Assembly: GCA_913020435.1 (NCBI GenBank)
Contig: CAJVZZ010000007.1
Coordinates: 61,339 to 125,338, forward strand
Direction of reading: 5' to 3'
Origin: an uncultured Flavobacteriales bacterium
Lineage (GTDB): Bacteria; Bacteroidota; Bacteroidia; Flavobacteriales_G; Salibacteraceae
Length of the DNA stretch: 64,000 nt
Part shown: one piece after another, positions 42,527 through 51,642 of the stretch
Numbering within the stretch: position 1 is the stretch's first letter
Layout: every line of letters begins with the position of its first letter
Translations under genes and position numbers: made by a program
Notes under the pieces: generated by a model
What the model saw: only the letters and a program-made list of their open reading frames with translations
Told to the model about the DNA's origin: nothing
The model's database searches: none

Positions 42527-45128
42527 GGTCAGTAAACTTGGATTTAAACTCAGTTGATTCTTCAAACTGAAAATCAGATTTCAAAATTGACTCCAATTTT
42601 ATTTTCACCGCATCATTATATGCAATGAGATCATCATTGTCTACAAAAGATTTTCCTTGAATCATTAGCGGTAGAATTCCAGACAGATTATTCCGACAAG
42701 AATATATCGCCGACTCGATTTTTTTAAACTTATTTATATGACTGTATAATAATGAATAGTAAAGCAGCTGATTAGCCTTGGAGAAATCTAAATTATCCAT
42801 TACTACAGAAAAATCATCAATTCGCAAATCTTTTTGTTCCACCTTCCCTGTTTTATAATCGATGAGTCTGATTACTCCATTCTCTTCTTCTACCCTATCA
42901 ATTGAACCAACAAGTTTTATAGTAGCACAATTTTCCTCTAGTTGCAGTTTAAGTTCAATTTCGCACCTTTCTTCCAAATCCTTTAGCACAATATGTCTCC
43001 CTGCCTTTATTCGAGACAAATCAAATTGTAAAAATTTATCAATCCAAACTGAACAGATATTTTTATACAACTTCAGAATACTCTTAGAGGGGCTTAATTT
43101 TTTGTTTAGTTCTTCAATTCTATTCTCAATTGCATCGTATCGTCTCTTTTCAATTTCTTTAAACGTATCCCTAGTTAATTTGGTGGATACAAAAGGCTTG
43201 TATAAATCTTCTAATACATTATGAAATAGAGTCCCTAGTTCAGCATGTGAAACTTCATCCAAAATAGTTTCGGATTCTTTAAGCCCGAGAACATATTGAT
43301 TGTAAAAATCAATTGGATTTCGAATTAGTAGATTAAGCGCAGAAACAGAGCATCCTTTTTGGGAAAGGTAATTTATGATTTTTAATTTAATTTTTGGATT
43401 TTGAGGAATCACAATTGTTTCTCCATTGATTTCGTCATCATACATAAAGCTGGTTCGTTTTTGCACAAACACATCCTCAAAGCCAGGAAAACTATTCTTA
43501 AGCTGGTTTAAATATCGAGAAGGTTCTGAGCTATTAAACCCCGAATCGCTTTGAATGGATAACAGACTAATTGACTCTGCCCTTTGAATACTTTGAAAGA
43601 AATAATACGACAGAAGTCCTTCAGAATCATTTGGCATTTGTAAACCGAACCTACTTCTTACGTCGTTTGGTATTATGCTATTTGAAATTATACTTCCAGG
43701 AAAAACTGAGTCGTTAAATGATACTATAATGACATTATCAAAATCTATGTTACGCGTTTCTAACAGCCCCAAAAATTGAATATTGGATGTTTTATCGCTT
43801 ATTGTATCAATTGTATTGGTTTTAAGTTCACTCAAAAAAGCTTTTTTCACAAACTCTTCTGGTAGTTTCTCAAAGCGGAGCTTATTTTTCAAGTAGCGAT
43901 CTAAACAAGAAATACACTTTGAAATTACTGCAGAACTAAACGTGTGTTGTAGAGTATCAGAATTATCAAATTCAAGTTGTTTCAAAAAACTTTGTAGATT
44001 ATTAAAGCTACTCCAAATTGATCTAGAATTTCGTTGATTTTCATAGGTAGTTTGCACTGACTTAAAACGTCGAATAGACAACTGTTTTAACACCTCAAAA
44101 AGACTGTTTTTATTCCAGTCCAAGAAGTTAGCAACTAGAGAATAACCAAACGTAAATTGCAGCTGAATTCCAGACCCAATATTCACTTGATTTAATGCTT
44201 TAGGTAAACTAAAAACAGCAGTCTGAAGAAGGCTCTGATCAAGGAACACAACTGCCGTTTTTTTGGATCTAGCCTCAGAAATCAGCTTCCTGAAAACCGA
44301 TGTCAACATTGCAATATTACCAGCAGAAACACTATGAATAAATCGTTGATTACGAAACCGCCAATTGGCATCCAAAAAAGTTTTATTAAAGCTTATTTTA
44401 CTGCCCGATTTAATCAAAAATTTGCCAGCAGAATCAAGGTTATTATCGAGATAATAATGGTCAATATCAAAAACAGATTCTATCTCATTAGTTTTTCCTA
44501 ATTCAGCAATAAAATGAAGCTCTGATGCATTGAAATTATTGAACCCAACAAACCAAAATTTAGACTTGGTTTTTACAAATTCGCGAAAGGATTCTACTTC
44601 ATTTATCAAGCCTAATACTTGACTTTGCGATTGGAAATTTGATTGCTGAAGGTTTTCTTGATATTTCGAGAATATACTAACTAGTTTCTCCCAGAATAAG
44701 AGATTATTTTTACCTAGGTCTCCTAAAGTATCAACTTCAATTTCCCACTTTTCGAGAAGCTTTATGTAAGAGACCTTTGAAAAAATATCTTTAGGATCTA
44801 TTTTCTCGCGTTGCACCTCGTCAAAATCCTCAATGAGTTTAGCGACAAAATCAAAGTTATTTAGATCCCCTTTTTTTTCTTCTAACGCATTCGATAAGGC
44901 CTCATTTAAGGCCAATACTTTCTCTAAAAATTCGGGTGAATTTGTCGGGAATTCTCGATTTAATAAATCATTTAGCGTCGTAATCTCAGGAAACCATGAG
45001 TTTTCAGGAACAATTGAATGGAGAAGATTCCGGAACTCTATGATGGGCCTATTGTTAGGAAACACTATTACATCATTTTCATTGAATTTTATTGAATAAT
45101 GCTTTAGAAATTGTTCTAGGAAAGTCAT
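42516..45128 (-). CDS. PD-(D/E)XK nuclease family protein, AddB-like
   Basis: 870 aa with an inactive-helicase-like body (DVIVFPNNRPIIEFRNLL near the N-terminus, IQFLGLLETRNIDFDNVIIVSFNDSVFPG near residue 460) and a C-terminal RecB-type nuclease. The nuclease shows HAELGTLFHNVLEDLY and later VIRLIDYKTGKVEQKDL, with the Asp and Lys of the active site. This layout matches the AddB/RexB-like partner of double-strand-break resection helicase-nucleases. The usual partner, a UvrD/AddA-like helicase, is not in the window. The site where AddB carries a cluster cysteine (CP.DFY) reads NPIDFY, so an iron-sulfur cluster is doubtful. The ATG is at 45126-45128. Confidence 0.8.
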   Translation of the reverse strand: MTFLEQFLKHYSIKFNENDVIVFPNNRPIIEFRNLLHSIVPENSWFPEITTLNDLLNREFPTNSPEFLEKVLALNEALSNALEEKKGDLNNFDFVAKLIEDFDEVQREKIDPKDIFSKVSYIKLLEKWEIEVDTLGDLGKNNLLFWEKLVSIFSKYQENLQQSNFQSQSQVLGLINEVESFREFVKTKSKFWFVGFNNFNASELHFIAELGKTNEIESVFDIDHYYLDNNLDSAGKFLIKSGSKISFNKTFLDANWRFRNQRFIHSVSAGNIAMLTSVFRKLISEARSKKTAVVFLDQSLLQTAVFSLPKALNQVNIGSGIQLQFTFGYSLVANFLDWNKNSLFEVLKQLSIRRFKSVQTTYENQRNSRSIWSSFNNLQSFLKQLEFDNSDTLQHTFSSAVISKCISCLDRYLKNKLRFEKLPEEFVKKAFLSELKTNTIDTISDKTSNIQFLGLLETRNIDFDNVIIVSFNDSVFPGSIISNSIIPNDVRSRFGLQMPNDSEGLLSYYFFQSIQRAESISLLSIQSDSGFNSSEPSRYLNQLKNSFPGFEDVFVQKRTSFMYDDEINGETIVIPQNPKIKLKIINYLSQKGCSVSALNLLIRNPIDFYNQYVLGLKESETILDEVSHAELGTLFHNVLEDLYKPFVSTKLTRDTFKEIEKRRYDAIENRIEELNKKLSPSKSILKLYKNICSVWIDKFLQFDLSRIKAGRHIVLKDLEERCEIELKLQLEENCATIKLVGSIDRVEEENGVIRLIDYKTGKVEQKDLRIDDFSVVMDNLDFSKANQLLYYSLLYSHINKFKKIESAIYSCRNNLSGILPLMIQGKSFVDNDDLIAYNDAVKIKLESILKSDFQFEESTEFKSKFTDLMV

Positions 45129-45132
45129 TGAT

Positions 45133-45699
45133 CTATTTAGTTAGTTTAAAGCCATTTCTTAAGTAGTTAAGAAACTCTTTAAGGAATTTAAATTTTGTAA
45201 CATTATTCAAAGCATACTGAATTGCTGAATTCTTTTTCACAGAACTCTCCACTTCGTTTTTTATCACTTCAGATTCTGGTTTTATATTAACAGCTAATTC
45301 ATCCGCTTTTACGAAATTGCGTTTAGCCTTGCTGTTATAGCCTTTACTTTCTAGCGCTAAACCAAGGTTATTATATGCAATAGCATCTTCTGGATCTAAG
45401 TGAACGGCTTTTTGATAATCTTCGATCGCTCCATCAAAATCACCAATTCTATTTTTCACATATGCTCTTGACGAGTATCTAAATGGATTATTAGGTTGAA
45501 GATTTTGTGCAGCATTCATATCTGCTAGGCAGCTTTCATAATCCCCTAAATGGTAGTATGACATTGCACGATTTTCGTACAAATCTGGATCTGTATTTAT
45601 TGTTTTTATCTCCTCAGTGAACAACTCAACAGCTCCCTTAAACTCTTGATTTTCATATAATTGCTTAGCTTTCGACTTAAAGGTTTTCTGATTTTCCAC
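45133..45699 (-). CDS. Tetratricopeptide repeat protein
   Basis: Cytoplasmic helical protein with about four TPR units: KAKQLYENQEFKGAVELFTEEI, LYENRAMSYYHLGDYESCLADMNAAQNLQPNN, FRYSSRAYVKNRIGDFDGAIEDYQKAVHLDPED and AYNNLGLALESKGYNSKAKRNFVKADEL. TPRs mediate protein contacts; no enzymatic domain is present. No ATG is available near the N-terminus. The track uses TTG at 45708; I prefer GTG at 45699 (MENQKTFKSK), which drops three residues. It lies 4 bases upstream of the AddB-like gene, so the pair is likely one operon. Confidence 0.8.
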   Translation of the reverse strand: MENQKTFKSKAKQLYENQEFKGAVELFTEEIKTINTDPDLYENRAMSYYHLGDYESCLADMNAAQNLQPNNPFRYSSRAYVKNRIGDFDGAIEDYQKAVHLDPEDAIAYNNLGLALESKGYNSKAKRNFVKADELAVNIKPESEVIKNEVESSVKKNSAIQYALNNVTKFKFLKEFLNYLRNGFKLTK

Positions 45700-45807
45700 A
45701 ATGCACAACTTTAATATTAATAAACGTAATCTGCTACTAATAAAGTAGCTTTATCTATAGCTCTAATAACTACAACTATAAAATTTCAAAAAGTACTCCA
45801 AAGGAAT

Positions 45808-45840
45808 AAAGATTATTAATAATAATTATTAATAATCTTT
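45808..45840. repeat. Perfect AT-rich palindrome
   Basis: AAAGATTATTAATAAT, one central base, then ATTATTAATAATCTTT: a 16-bp perfect inverted repeat. It lies 62 bases upstream of the membrane-protein gene starting at 45903 and about 110 bases upstream of the divergent TPR gene, a position suited to a shared operator. Confidence 0.8.
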
Positions 45841-45902
45841 GTAGTGATACGCTGATGCTTATTCAAATAATTGTCATTTCTTAGAGCCTTGAAATTAATC
45901 AA

Positions 45903-47252
45903 ATGTATGAAATAGGAATTTTCGACTATATAATGGCCGGGTTATGGCTAGTTATACTAGGCATGGGAGGCTTTCTATATGCAAGTTTGAAGTCCTCAAG
46001 GAACTCCGCTTACCGGTTTTATAATTATGCTTTATGGGCAAAAATGTTAGGAGGGCTTGGCTTTGCATTAACCTATAGCTATTATTACGATTATCAAGGC
46101 GATACGTTTGCATATTTCGCCGATATTCGATACTTATCTAATATGTTCATTGAAGAACCGTCTTCTATTTTACAAATCCTAACACAACCTTCAGGAACTT
46201 TTAACTCAGAAACCTATCATATAACATCAAAGCTAAACTTTTACCGTGGAGAGGATACTTTCATTGTTATTCGCGTAATTACACTTCTAAATCTTTTAGG
46301 TGGAAATACTTATTTAGGAACTACCATAATCGTATCATTTATTTCCTTTCATGGGGTTTGGAAAATGTTTTTATTATTCAGAGAATATTATGCGAAAATT
46401 GAAACTGAACTAGCATTTTCTATTCTATTCTTTCCTTCAGTCGTTTTTTGGGGATCTGGCATTCTTAAAGATTCAATCGTTATTGCGGGGGTTGGATTTA
46501 TGCTTTACTACTTAAATGAATTAATTGTAAAAGGTCGACTTTCTATTTTTAAATCATTTTTCTTAATCTTCGTAATATATGTTACTGCCACCGCCAAATC
46601 ATATGTTGTGATTTCACTGCTACCTGCAACCGCACTTTGGTTAATTCCAAGAGTTCAACAAAACATTGAAAATAAAGCCATAAAGGTTTTCATTTCACCT
46701 ATAATTTTCGTTGTCGGATTAGGCATTTCTGTATACCTTTTTACACTTTTCGAAAAATCATTTGAACGGTTTTCGTTAGATGAAGTGGTTGCAACAGCTC
46801 AATCTTACCAAGATTGGCACTACTACGGCGGTGACTTTGAACGTTCTGGTAGAGGTTCCTCCTACACATTGGGAGAATACGATGCAACTCTGCCTGGAAT
46901 TATATCAATGATTCCGAGCGGAATATCAGTTACTCTTTTTAGGCCCTATTTGTGGGAGATCCGAAATACGGTTATGGGAATTTCGGCTATTGAAAGTTTC
47001 TTTGTAATTTTACTCACTTTATATACCTTCTGGAAAGTCAGAATTACCAGAATGTTATATCAATTTAGAACGGATTCTTTTCTTGCAATGTGTCTTGTCT
47101 TTTCTTTAATATTCGCTTTTGCAGTAGGGTTTTCATCGTATAATTTCGGGGCATTAGTAAGATACAAAATCCCTTGTATACCGATGTATTTGAGCGTGCT
47201 TTTTGTGCTCCTTAACTGCGACAAATTATCATTTAAAAAAAGAGCAGCCTAA
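45903..47252 (+). CDS. Multi-pass membrane protein, candidate polysaccharide polymerase
   Basis: 449 aa with about ten hydrophobic segments and a large extracytoplasmic loop near residues 295-325 (YQDWHYYGGDFERSGRGSSYTLGEYD). The stretch FFPSVVFWGSGILKDSIVIAG recurs in uncharacterised Bacteroidota membrane proteins, as I recall. The topology resembles Wzy/EpsG O-antigen polymerases, but no diagnostic motif is certain. The main glycan cluster lacks another polymerase within this window. It faces that cluster from the opposite strand and its 3' end overlaps the tandem glycosyltransferase by 4 bases. Confidence 0.6.
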   Translation: MYEIGIFDYIMAGLWLVILGMGGFLYASLKSSRNSAYRFYNYALWAKMLGGLGFALTYSYYYDYQGDTFAYFADIRYLSNMFIEEPSSILQILTQPSGTFNSETYHITSKLNFYRGEDTFIVIRVITLLNLLGGNTYLGTTIIVSFISFHGVWKMFLLFREYYAKIETELAFSILFFPSVVFWGSGILKDSIVIAGVGFMLYYLNELIVKGRLSIFKSFFLIFVIYVTATAKSYVVISLLPATALWLIPRVQQNIENKAIKVFISPIIFVVGLGISVYLFTLFEKSFERFSLDEVVATAQSYQDWHYYGGDFERSGRGSSYTLGEYDATLPGIISMIPSGISVTLFRPYLWEIRNTVMGISAIESFFVILLTLYTFWKVRITRMLYQFRTDSFLAMCLVFSLIFAFAVGFSSYNFGALVRYKIPCIPMYLSVLFVLLNCDKLSFKKRAA

Positions 47253-49468
47253 TTACTAAAATCAACGTTATAAATATTCTGAGCCTGAGACTTTTTTAGT
47301 GCTTTAATTCTTTCAAAACCAGAAACGCAGAGAGAGTTATAGTATTCTGGAGAACCTAATAAGTTTGTAATTGCTGAAACCATTTCAACCTCATCATTAA
47401 CTGGAGTAATTACTCCATATTTTGAACAAAACATTTTATCAATTACAATATTGTCATCAATATTTAGAATTTCTCGAGGGCCACTTTTACAGTCTGTAGA
47501 TATAATTGGAACTCCATTGGACATCGCCTCAATTATTACGTTTGGAAACCCTTCAAAAAATGAACTTAAGATAAATACGTCCGCAGCTTTATAATAGGGA
47601 GTCGTATCATATACCTGATCATGGAAAATCACTTTAGATTGTAAGTGCAATTTATCTCGAAGTTGCATAAGCGACTTTCGCTCACTTCCCTTGCCCAAAA
47701 TATGTAACTCAACATCTAAGTTTTCAATTCTACTCAATGCATTAATCAAAAGTTTATGATTTTTATTCTTATCCAATCTACCAACTGCTAAAATTTTAAA
47801 AGGAGACTTCTTAGAATAAATACGAGGTTTTATTGCAATATCTTCAATTATAATTGGGTTTTGCCAAACTCTAATTTTATCCAAAACCTTTTCATTAAAT
47901 CGATCTTTGAAGTACTGTGAAGTTAATTGTGAATTACAAATAATTGCATTTGCTTTTGGATACAGCAAGTCAATTAACATCTTAGTGCTCCAATTAACGA
48001 AATTTTTAATTTTGTAAGCTTCTGGAGGATAGCTCCTTTCATTAATTATAGTTTCAATAGAGCTGTTGTTTGCACTTGCCAAAACGTTAATGAAATTGGG
48101 TCTATTTAGAAAACTAATCGATGTTTTAATTTTATTCTTTTCGAGATAACTTTTATATCTAACTGCTGCAATGCACACCCCTATAACCTTGAATTTAAGC
48201 CAATTCAAGTTATTAGGCATTATATACTTTACAGAAATATTACTACTTAGTTTTTGATTAATTATGTTGCTTAACAGAACAATTTCAACATTTTTGGTTT
48301 TGGACAATTGTTCTGCTAAAATTGATAACACTTTTTCCGCACCACCTCGCTCAAGAGAGTGTATTAGCATTGAAACATCAATTGGCCTCCAGATTGCTTT
48401 CAAATATTTTCCGAAATTTGCATCTAAAGAATAATAGGACTCCACTCTTTTTCTTCCTTCAACAGAAAACTGATTGTATAAATCGCGATCTTCTATGATT
48501 TTTTTAATCGACTGATACCAGCCTTCTTCGTCAAGTGGATCGACTAAAATTCCCGAAACATTATTTTCAACTACTCTGAAATTCGCGCCGAGTGCAGTTG
48601 CAACAGTAGGAATTCCTAATGACATATATTGAAGTGCTTTTAATCCACTTTTACCCATTACCCATTCTTCATCTGGTAATGGATATAATCCAATATCAAT
48701 TTTATGAAGTTCAACCACTTCATCTTGTTCCATCCAACTAATAGCATTTACATTCACTCCTGGAATTTTGAAGGAATCATCTCCAATTACTTTTAGTTCA
48801 ATGTTAAACTCTTTTGAAAGTCTAATAATAACGTTGTCCAATAAATGCAAATACTTTGAGGTACTATGACTGCCACTCCATCCTAATACAATTTTCGCAG
48901 GATTAATTGACTTGCTTTTAAACTTGTAAACGTTTGTATTTATACTAGAGCTGATATCGGTAGTATTTAAGTTATGCTTTCTAACAACCTTATCTAGTAT
49001 GGGCGTACAGGTAATAACGTGATCGCTAGATTTCATTAATTCGATCATTTTGTTTCTTCCCTTAAGAAATTTAAAAAACTTATTTGCAGAACTCGAATGT
49101 CCTAGAAATACCATATCATCGATATCATAAATCAACCTTTTCGCAAGCATCCGAACAATTCGTTCAAATATTGGAGTCCCAATTGGAGTTACCCATAAAT
49201 GAACATAAACAATGTCATACTGTCTAATTCTGATTAAATCATTAATCCTTCTGAAATAACCTAAAAACAAATGCCAAGCTTTAGTTATAAACTTACCTTC
49301 TTGATATAGAATCGACCATAATTCCTTTGAAACAAATGCACTAGTTTCTACTTCAAATCCATTTTCTTCAAATCGTGAAAAGTACTGTTCGTATTTTAGA
49401 CGCTGACTGGGAGCAGAATGCTCAGGATAAGGGGACAGGAATAATATCTTTTTTTTTGTTTTTGACAT
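47249..49468 (-). CDS. Tandem fusion of two GT4 glycosyltransferases
   Basis: 739 aa containing two GT-B fold units. Unit 1 (about 1-365) has ILFLSPYPEHSAPSQRLKYEQYFSRFEENG, LIYDIDDMVFLGHS, VLGWSGSHSTSKYL and GLKALQYMSLGIPTVATALG. Unit 2 (about 366-739) restarts at VSMLIHSLERGGAEKVLSILAEQL and has ILAVGRLDKNKNHKLLINAL, HILGKGSERKSL and SSFFEGFPNVIIEAMSNGVPIISTDCKSGPREI with the EX7E motif. Both keep donor-binding motifs, so the protein may add two sugars in sequence. The TTG at 49471 is one codon before the ATG used here. It is the last minus gene of the glycan cluster. Confidence 0.88.
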   Translation of the reverse strand: MSKTKKKILFLSPYPEHSAPSQRLKYEQYFSRFEENGFEVETSAFVSKELWSILYQEGKFITKAWHLFLGYFRRINDLIRIRQYDIVYVHLWVTPIGTPIFERIVRMLAKRLIYDIDDMVFLGHSSSANKFFKFLKGRNKMIELMKSSDHVITCTPILDKVVRKHNLNTTDISSSINTNVYKFKSKSINPAKIVLGWSGSHSTSKYLHLLDNVIIRLSKEFNIELKVIGDDSFKIPGVNVNAISWMEQDEVVELHKIDIGLYPLPDEEWVMGKSGLKALQYMSLGIPTVATALGANFRVVENNVSGILVDPLDEEGWYQSIKKIIEDRDLYNQFSVEGRKRVESYYSLDANFGKYLKAIWRPIDVSMLIHSLERGGAEKVLSILAEQLSKTKNVEIVLLSNIINQKLSSNISVKYIMPNNLNWLKFKVIGVCIAAVRYKSYLEKNKIKTSISFLNRPNFINVLASANNSSIETIINERSYPPEAYKIKNFVNWSTKMLIDLLYPKANAIICNSQLTSQYFKDRFNEKVLDKIRVWQNPIIIEDIAIKPRIYSKKSPFKILAVGRLDKNKNHKLLINALSRIENLDVELHILGKGSERKSLMQLRDKLHLQSKVIFHDQVYDTTPYYKAADVFILSSFFEGFPNVIIEAMSNGVPIISTDCKSGPREILNIDDNIVIDKMFCSKYGVITPVNDEVEMVSAITNLLGSPEYYNSLCVSGFERIKALKKSQAQNIYNVDFSN

Positions 49469-49514
49469 CAATTGAAAACGCTTCTATTCTTTTTAAATAT
49501 TGATTTGTCTAGTA

Positions 49515-50726
49515 TTACTTCCTGAGTGTTTGCTCGTATACATTAGCGTAAGATGCTACTGCGGTTTTGAGGTCGAATAACTGTATTGCACTTTTTCGAA
49601 TAAGTGACTTTTCATAATTCATTTGAACCATCTTTTCAACACCCTCATTCATCAAGCTCACATCTACAATAACACCAGCATTATTACCTTCTACAATTTC
49701 TGCCACATCTCCTACGCCTGAATTAGTAACAATAGGAATTCCCATACTCATCAGCTCTCCCTGCTTAGTAGGCGACGAAGAAATTTTAGAATAATCCGGT
49801 CTAATAAAAAAAATACCCCAATCAGTTAAACTGAGATATTTTGGTACCTCAGTTCGTTGTGCTTGAAAAATAAAAAAGTCATTTTTATCCAAATTCTTTG
49901 TCTTGATAGCACTTAGCACCAATTCCTTTTCTCGGGTTAAAAATAAAAACTTCCAACTACTATCTCGCGACTTTAATTCGCTATAAAAATCAAGCATTTC
50001 ATCAAGCATATACCAAGTGCCTATTGAGCCTAAGTAAGTTAAAACTTTATGAGACTTATCTATCCCTGTTCTTACCCTATACTCGTCAAGCGTTGTTTGG
50101 TCAATCTTATCTGGAGAAAATAAATCTGTATCTACGCTGCATGGAATAATAGACACAGGACTAAACCTTTCCGAACTGCGCCAATTGAGCATTTCTTTTG
50201 CACCTGCATTTGTAAGGCTGATTGTATAATCCGCATTTATTAAAAAGTCTACTTCCTTTCGTTTAAAGTATCTATACACCCAATCAAATAGAGGGTTACT
50301 TAGATTCCATAATTTACCATCCACCCTTTCGTCTGCCCAAAACCCTCGCATATCAAAAATAAATTTTGTACCCAACTTATTTTTCAATTTCAAACCTGCA
50401 AGAGCAGATATATAACTGCGCGCATGAATGGTGTCTATGCTTGCATCGATTACTACCTTTTCGGCTAGCCTCAACATTCTATAAACGTCAAAAATTGTCG
50501 AAATAACTGGCGGACTTTTAGTGTAGGATAAAGGATACCATGAAATATTATTTGCAGCAGCTATTTCTTGAATTTCAGATTGAGAATACAAAGCATCCTC
50601 TTTTTCAAAAGAGATAATTGAAAACGAATAACCTTGAGCAGTTAAACTGATTATATAAGGAAGAATTTGAGATTGCCCAAGCTGATCCGTCAATCCGTCG
50701 TAAGAAACAAAAAGGATGTTTTTCAT
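49515..50726 (-). CDS. Glycosyltransferase family 4 protein
   Basis: 403 aa GT-B fold enzyme: the N-terminal MKNILFVSYDGLTDQLGQSQILPYIISL, then VLTYLGSIGTWYMLDEMLDFY at the start of the second Rossmann domain and TKQGELMSMGIPIVTNSGVGDVAEIVEGNNAGVIVD near the donor site. The first Glu of the EX7E motif is kept in GELMSMG. It probably adds a sugar to a lipid-linked glycan on the cytoplasmic face. The ATG lies one base after the upstream GT2 stop. Confidence 0.87.
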   Translation of the reverse strand: MKNILFVSYDGLTDQLGQSQILPYIISLTAQGYSFSIISFEKEDALYSQSEIQEIAAANNISWYPLSYTKSPPVISTIFDVYRMLRLAEKVVIDASIDTIHARSYISALAGLKLKNKLGTKFIFDMRGFWADERVDGKLWNLSNPLFDWVYRYFKRKEVDFLINADYTISLTNAGAKEMLNWRSSERFSPVSIIPCSVDTDLFSPDKIDQTTLDEYRVRTGIDKSHKVLTYLGSIGTWYMLDEMLDFYSELKSRDSSWKFLFLTREKELVLSAIKTKNLDKNDFFIFQAQRTEVPKYLSLTDWGIFFIRPDYSKISSSPTKQGELMSMGIPIVTNSGVGDVAEIVEGNNAGVIVDVSLMNEGVEKMVQMNYEKSLIRKSAIQLFDLKTAVASYANVYEQTLRK

Positions 50727-50727
50727 A

Positions 50728-51627
50728 TTAAGATCCTTTTATACCAGTAAATTTTGCAAGGAATAAATTTTTAATTGTCACAAATACCCGTTTGGTAAAT
50801 AGAATGCGCAAGTCACAATCTATGGCTTTTAAAAGCCAGCTCCAGGCAGTATTATCACTCTGCAATGATAAGTGCAATGCTATGTAAGAATATGCACCAG
50901 AAGAAATTACCCTAAATTCTGGTTTGCTATATCCGTGAGCCAGCGTATATTTTAGGAATAACTCTTTCCGTAAAATAAGCAAACTCGTATCTCTGTAATG
51001 TTGACTTCGTCCCTGATGATCTATAAGAATTGAAGAATAGACTGGATTGTATTCAATTTTAAATTTCCGGCTGATCCTTAACCAAAGCTCATAATCTTCA
51101 GAACCACTTAAAAGTCTGTCTTCATTAAAACTATTGTTTCTGGCTACTTCATTTTTCAAAAACACGCCCTGACACGCCATGAAATTACCTTTTTTGATCA
51201 GAGACTTAGCAATTGGAATAATTTTTTGTGGAATTTTATTTTTTCGTTGACCTTCTAGCAAAAGATAATAAGGTTGAAAGAAAATTTCTAAATCGCTAAT
51301 GTGTGCCTTAATAAAACTAACCGCTTCAGCTAAATGGAAATCGAGAAAGACATCATCAGAATCTAAAAAAGTTATAAAATCTCCTTTCGCTTTTTCGGTT
51401 CCATAGTTTCTAGCAACCGCTCTTTCTTCATTTTGCTTTTTGAAATAGCTAATTCTTGAATCCGCAAAAGATCTTACAACTTCTTTAGTATTATCAGTAC
51501 TGCCATCATCAACGATGATTATTTCAAAATTTGAATACGTTTGGTTAAGAACAGATTTTATGGTTTCCCCAATGAAATCGGCCCTATTATATGTTGGGAT
51601 AACTATGGATACAAGGATTTGTTTCAT
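50728..51627 (-). CDS. Glycosyltransferase family 2 protein
   Basis: A GT-A fold enzyme with VSIVIPTYNRADFIGETIKSVLNQTYSNFEIIIVDDGSTDNTKEVV at the N-terminus, and FLDSDDVFLDFHL, the metal-binding DXD-type site, near residue 90. The middle SGSEDYELWLRISRKF holds the ED acceptor-side motif. 299 aa. Acts on a nucleotide-sugar donor with inversion. It is in a tight operon with the glycosyltransferases on either side. Confidence 0.9.
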   Translation of the reverse strand: MKQILVSIVIPTYNRADFIGETIKSVLNQTYSNFEIIIVDDGSTDNTKEVVRSFADSRISYFKKQNEERAVARNYGTEKAKGDFITFLDSDDVFLDFHLAEAVSFIKAHISDLEIFFQPYYLLLEGQRKNKIPQKIIPIAKSLIKKGNFMACQGVFLKNEVARNNSFNEDRLLSGSEDYELWLRISRKFKIEYNPVYSSILIDHQGRSQHYRDTSLLILRKELFLKYTLAHGYSKPEFRVISSGAYSYIALHLSLQSDNTAWSWLLKAIDCDLRILFTKRVFVTIKNLFLAKFTGIKGS

Positions 51628-51642
51628 CTCAAAACTGTCTGA

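Noticed and set aside
45709-45902. Intergenic insertion-sequence end suggested by the AT palindrome
   Set aside because: No target-site duplication or transposase remnant is present; it is a single compact palindrome.
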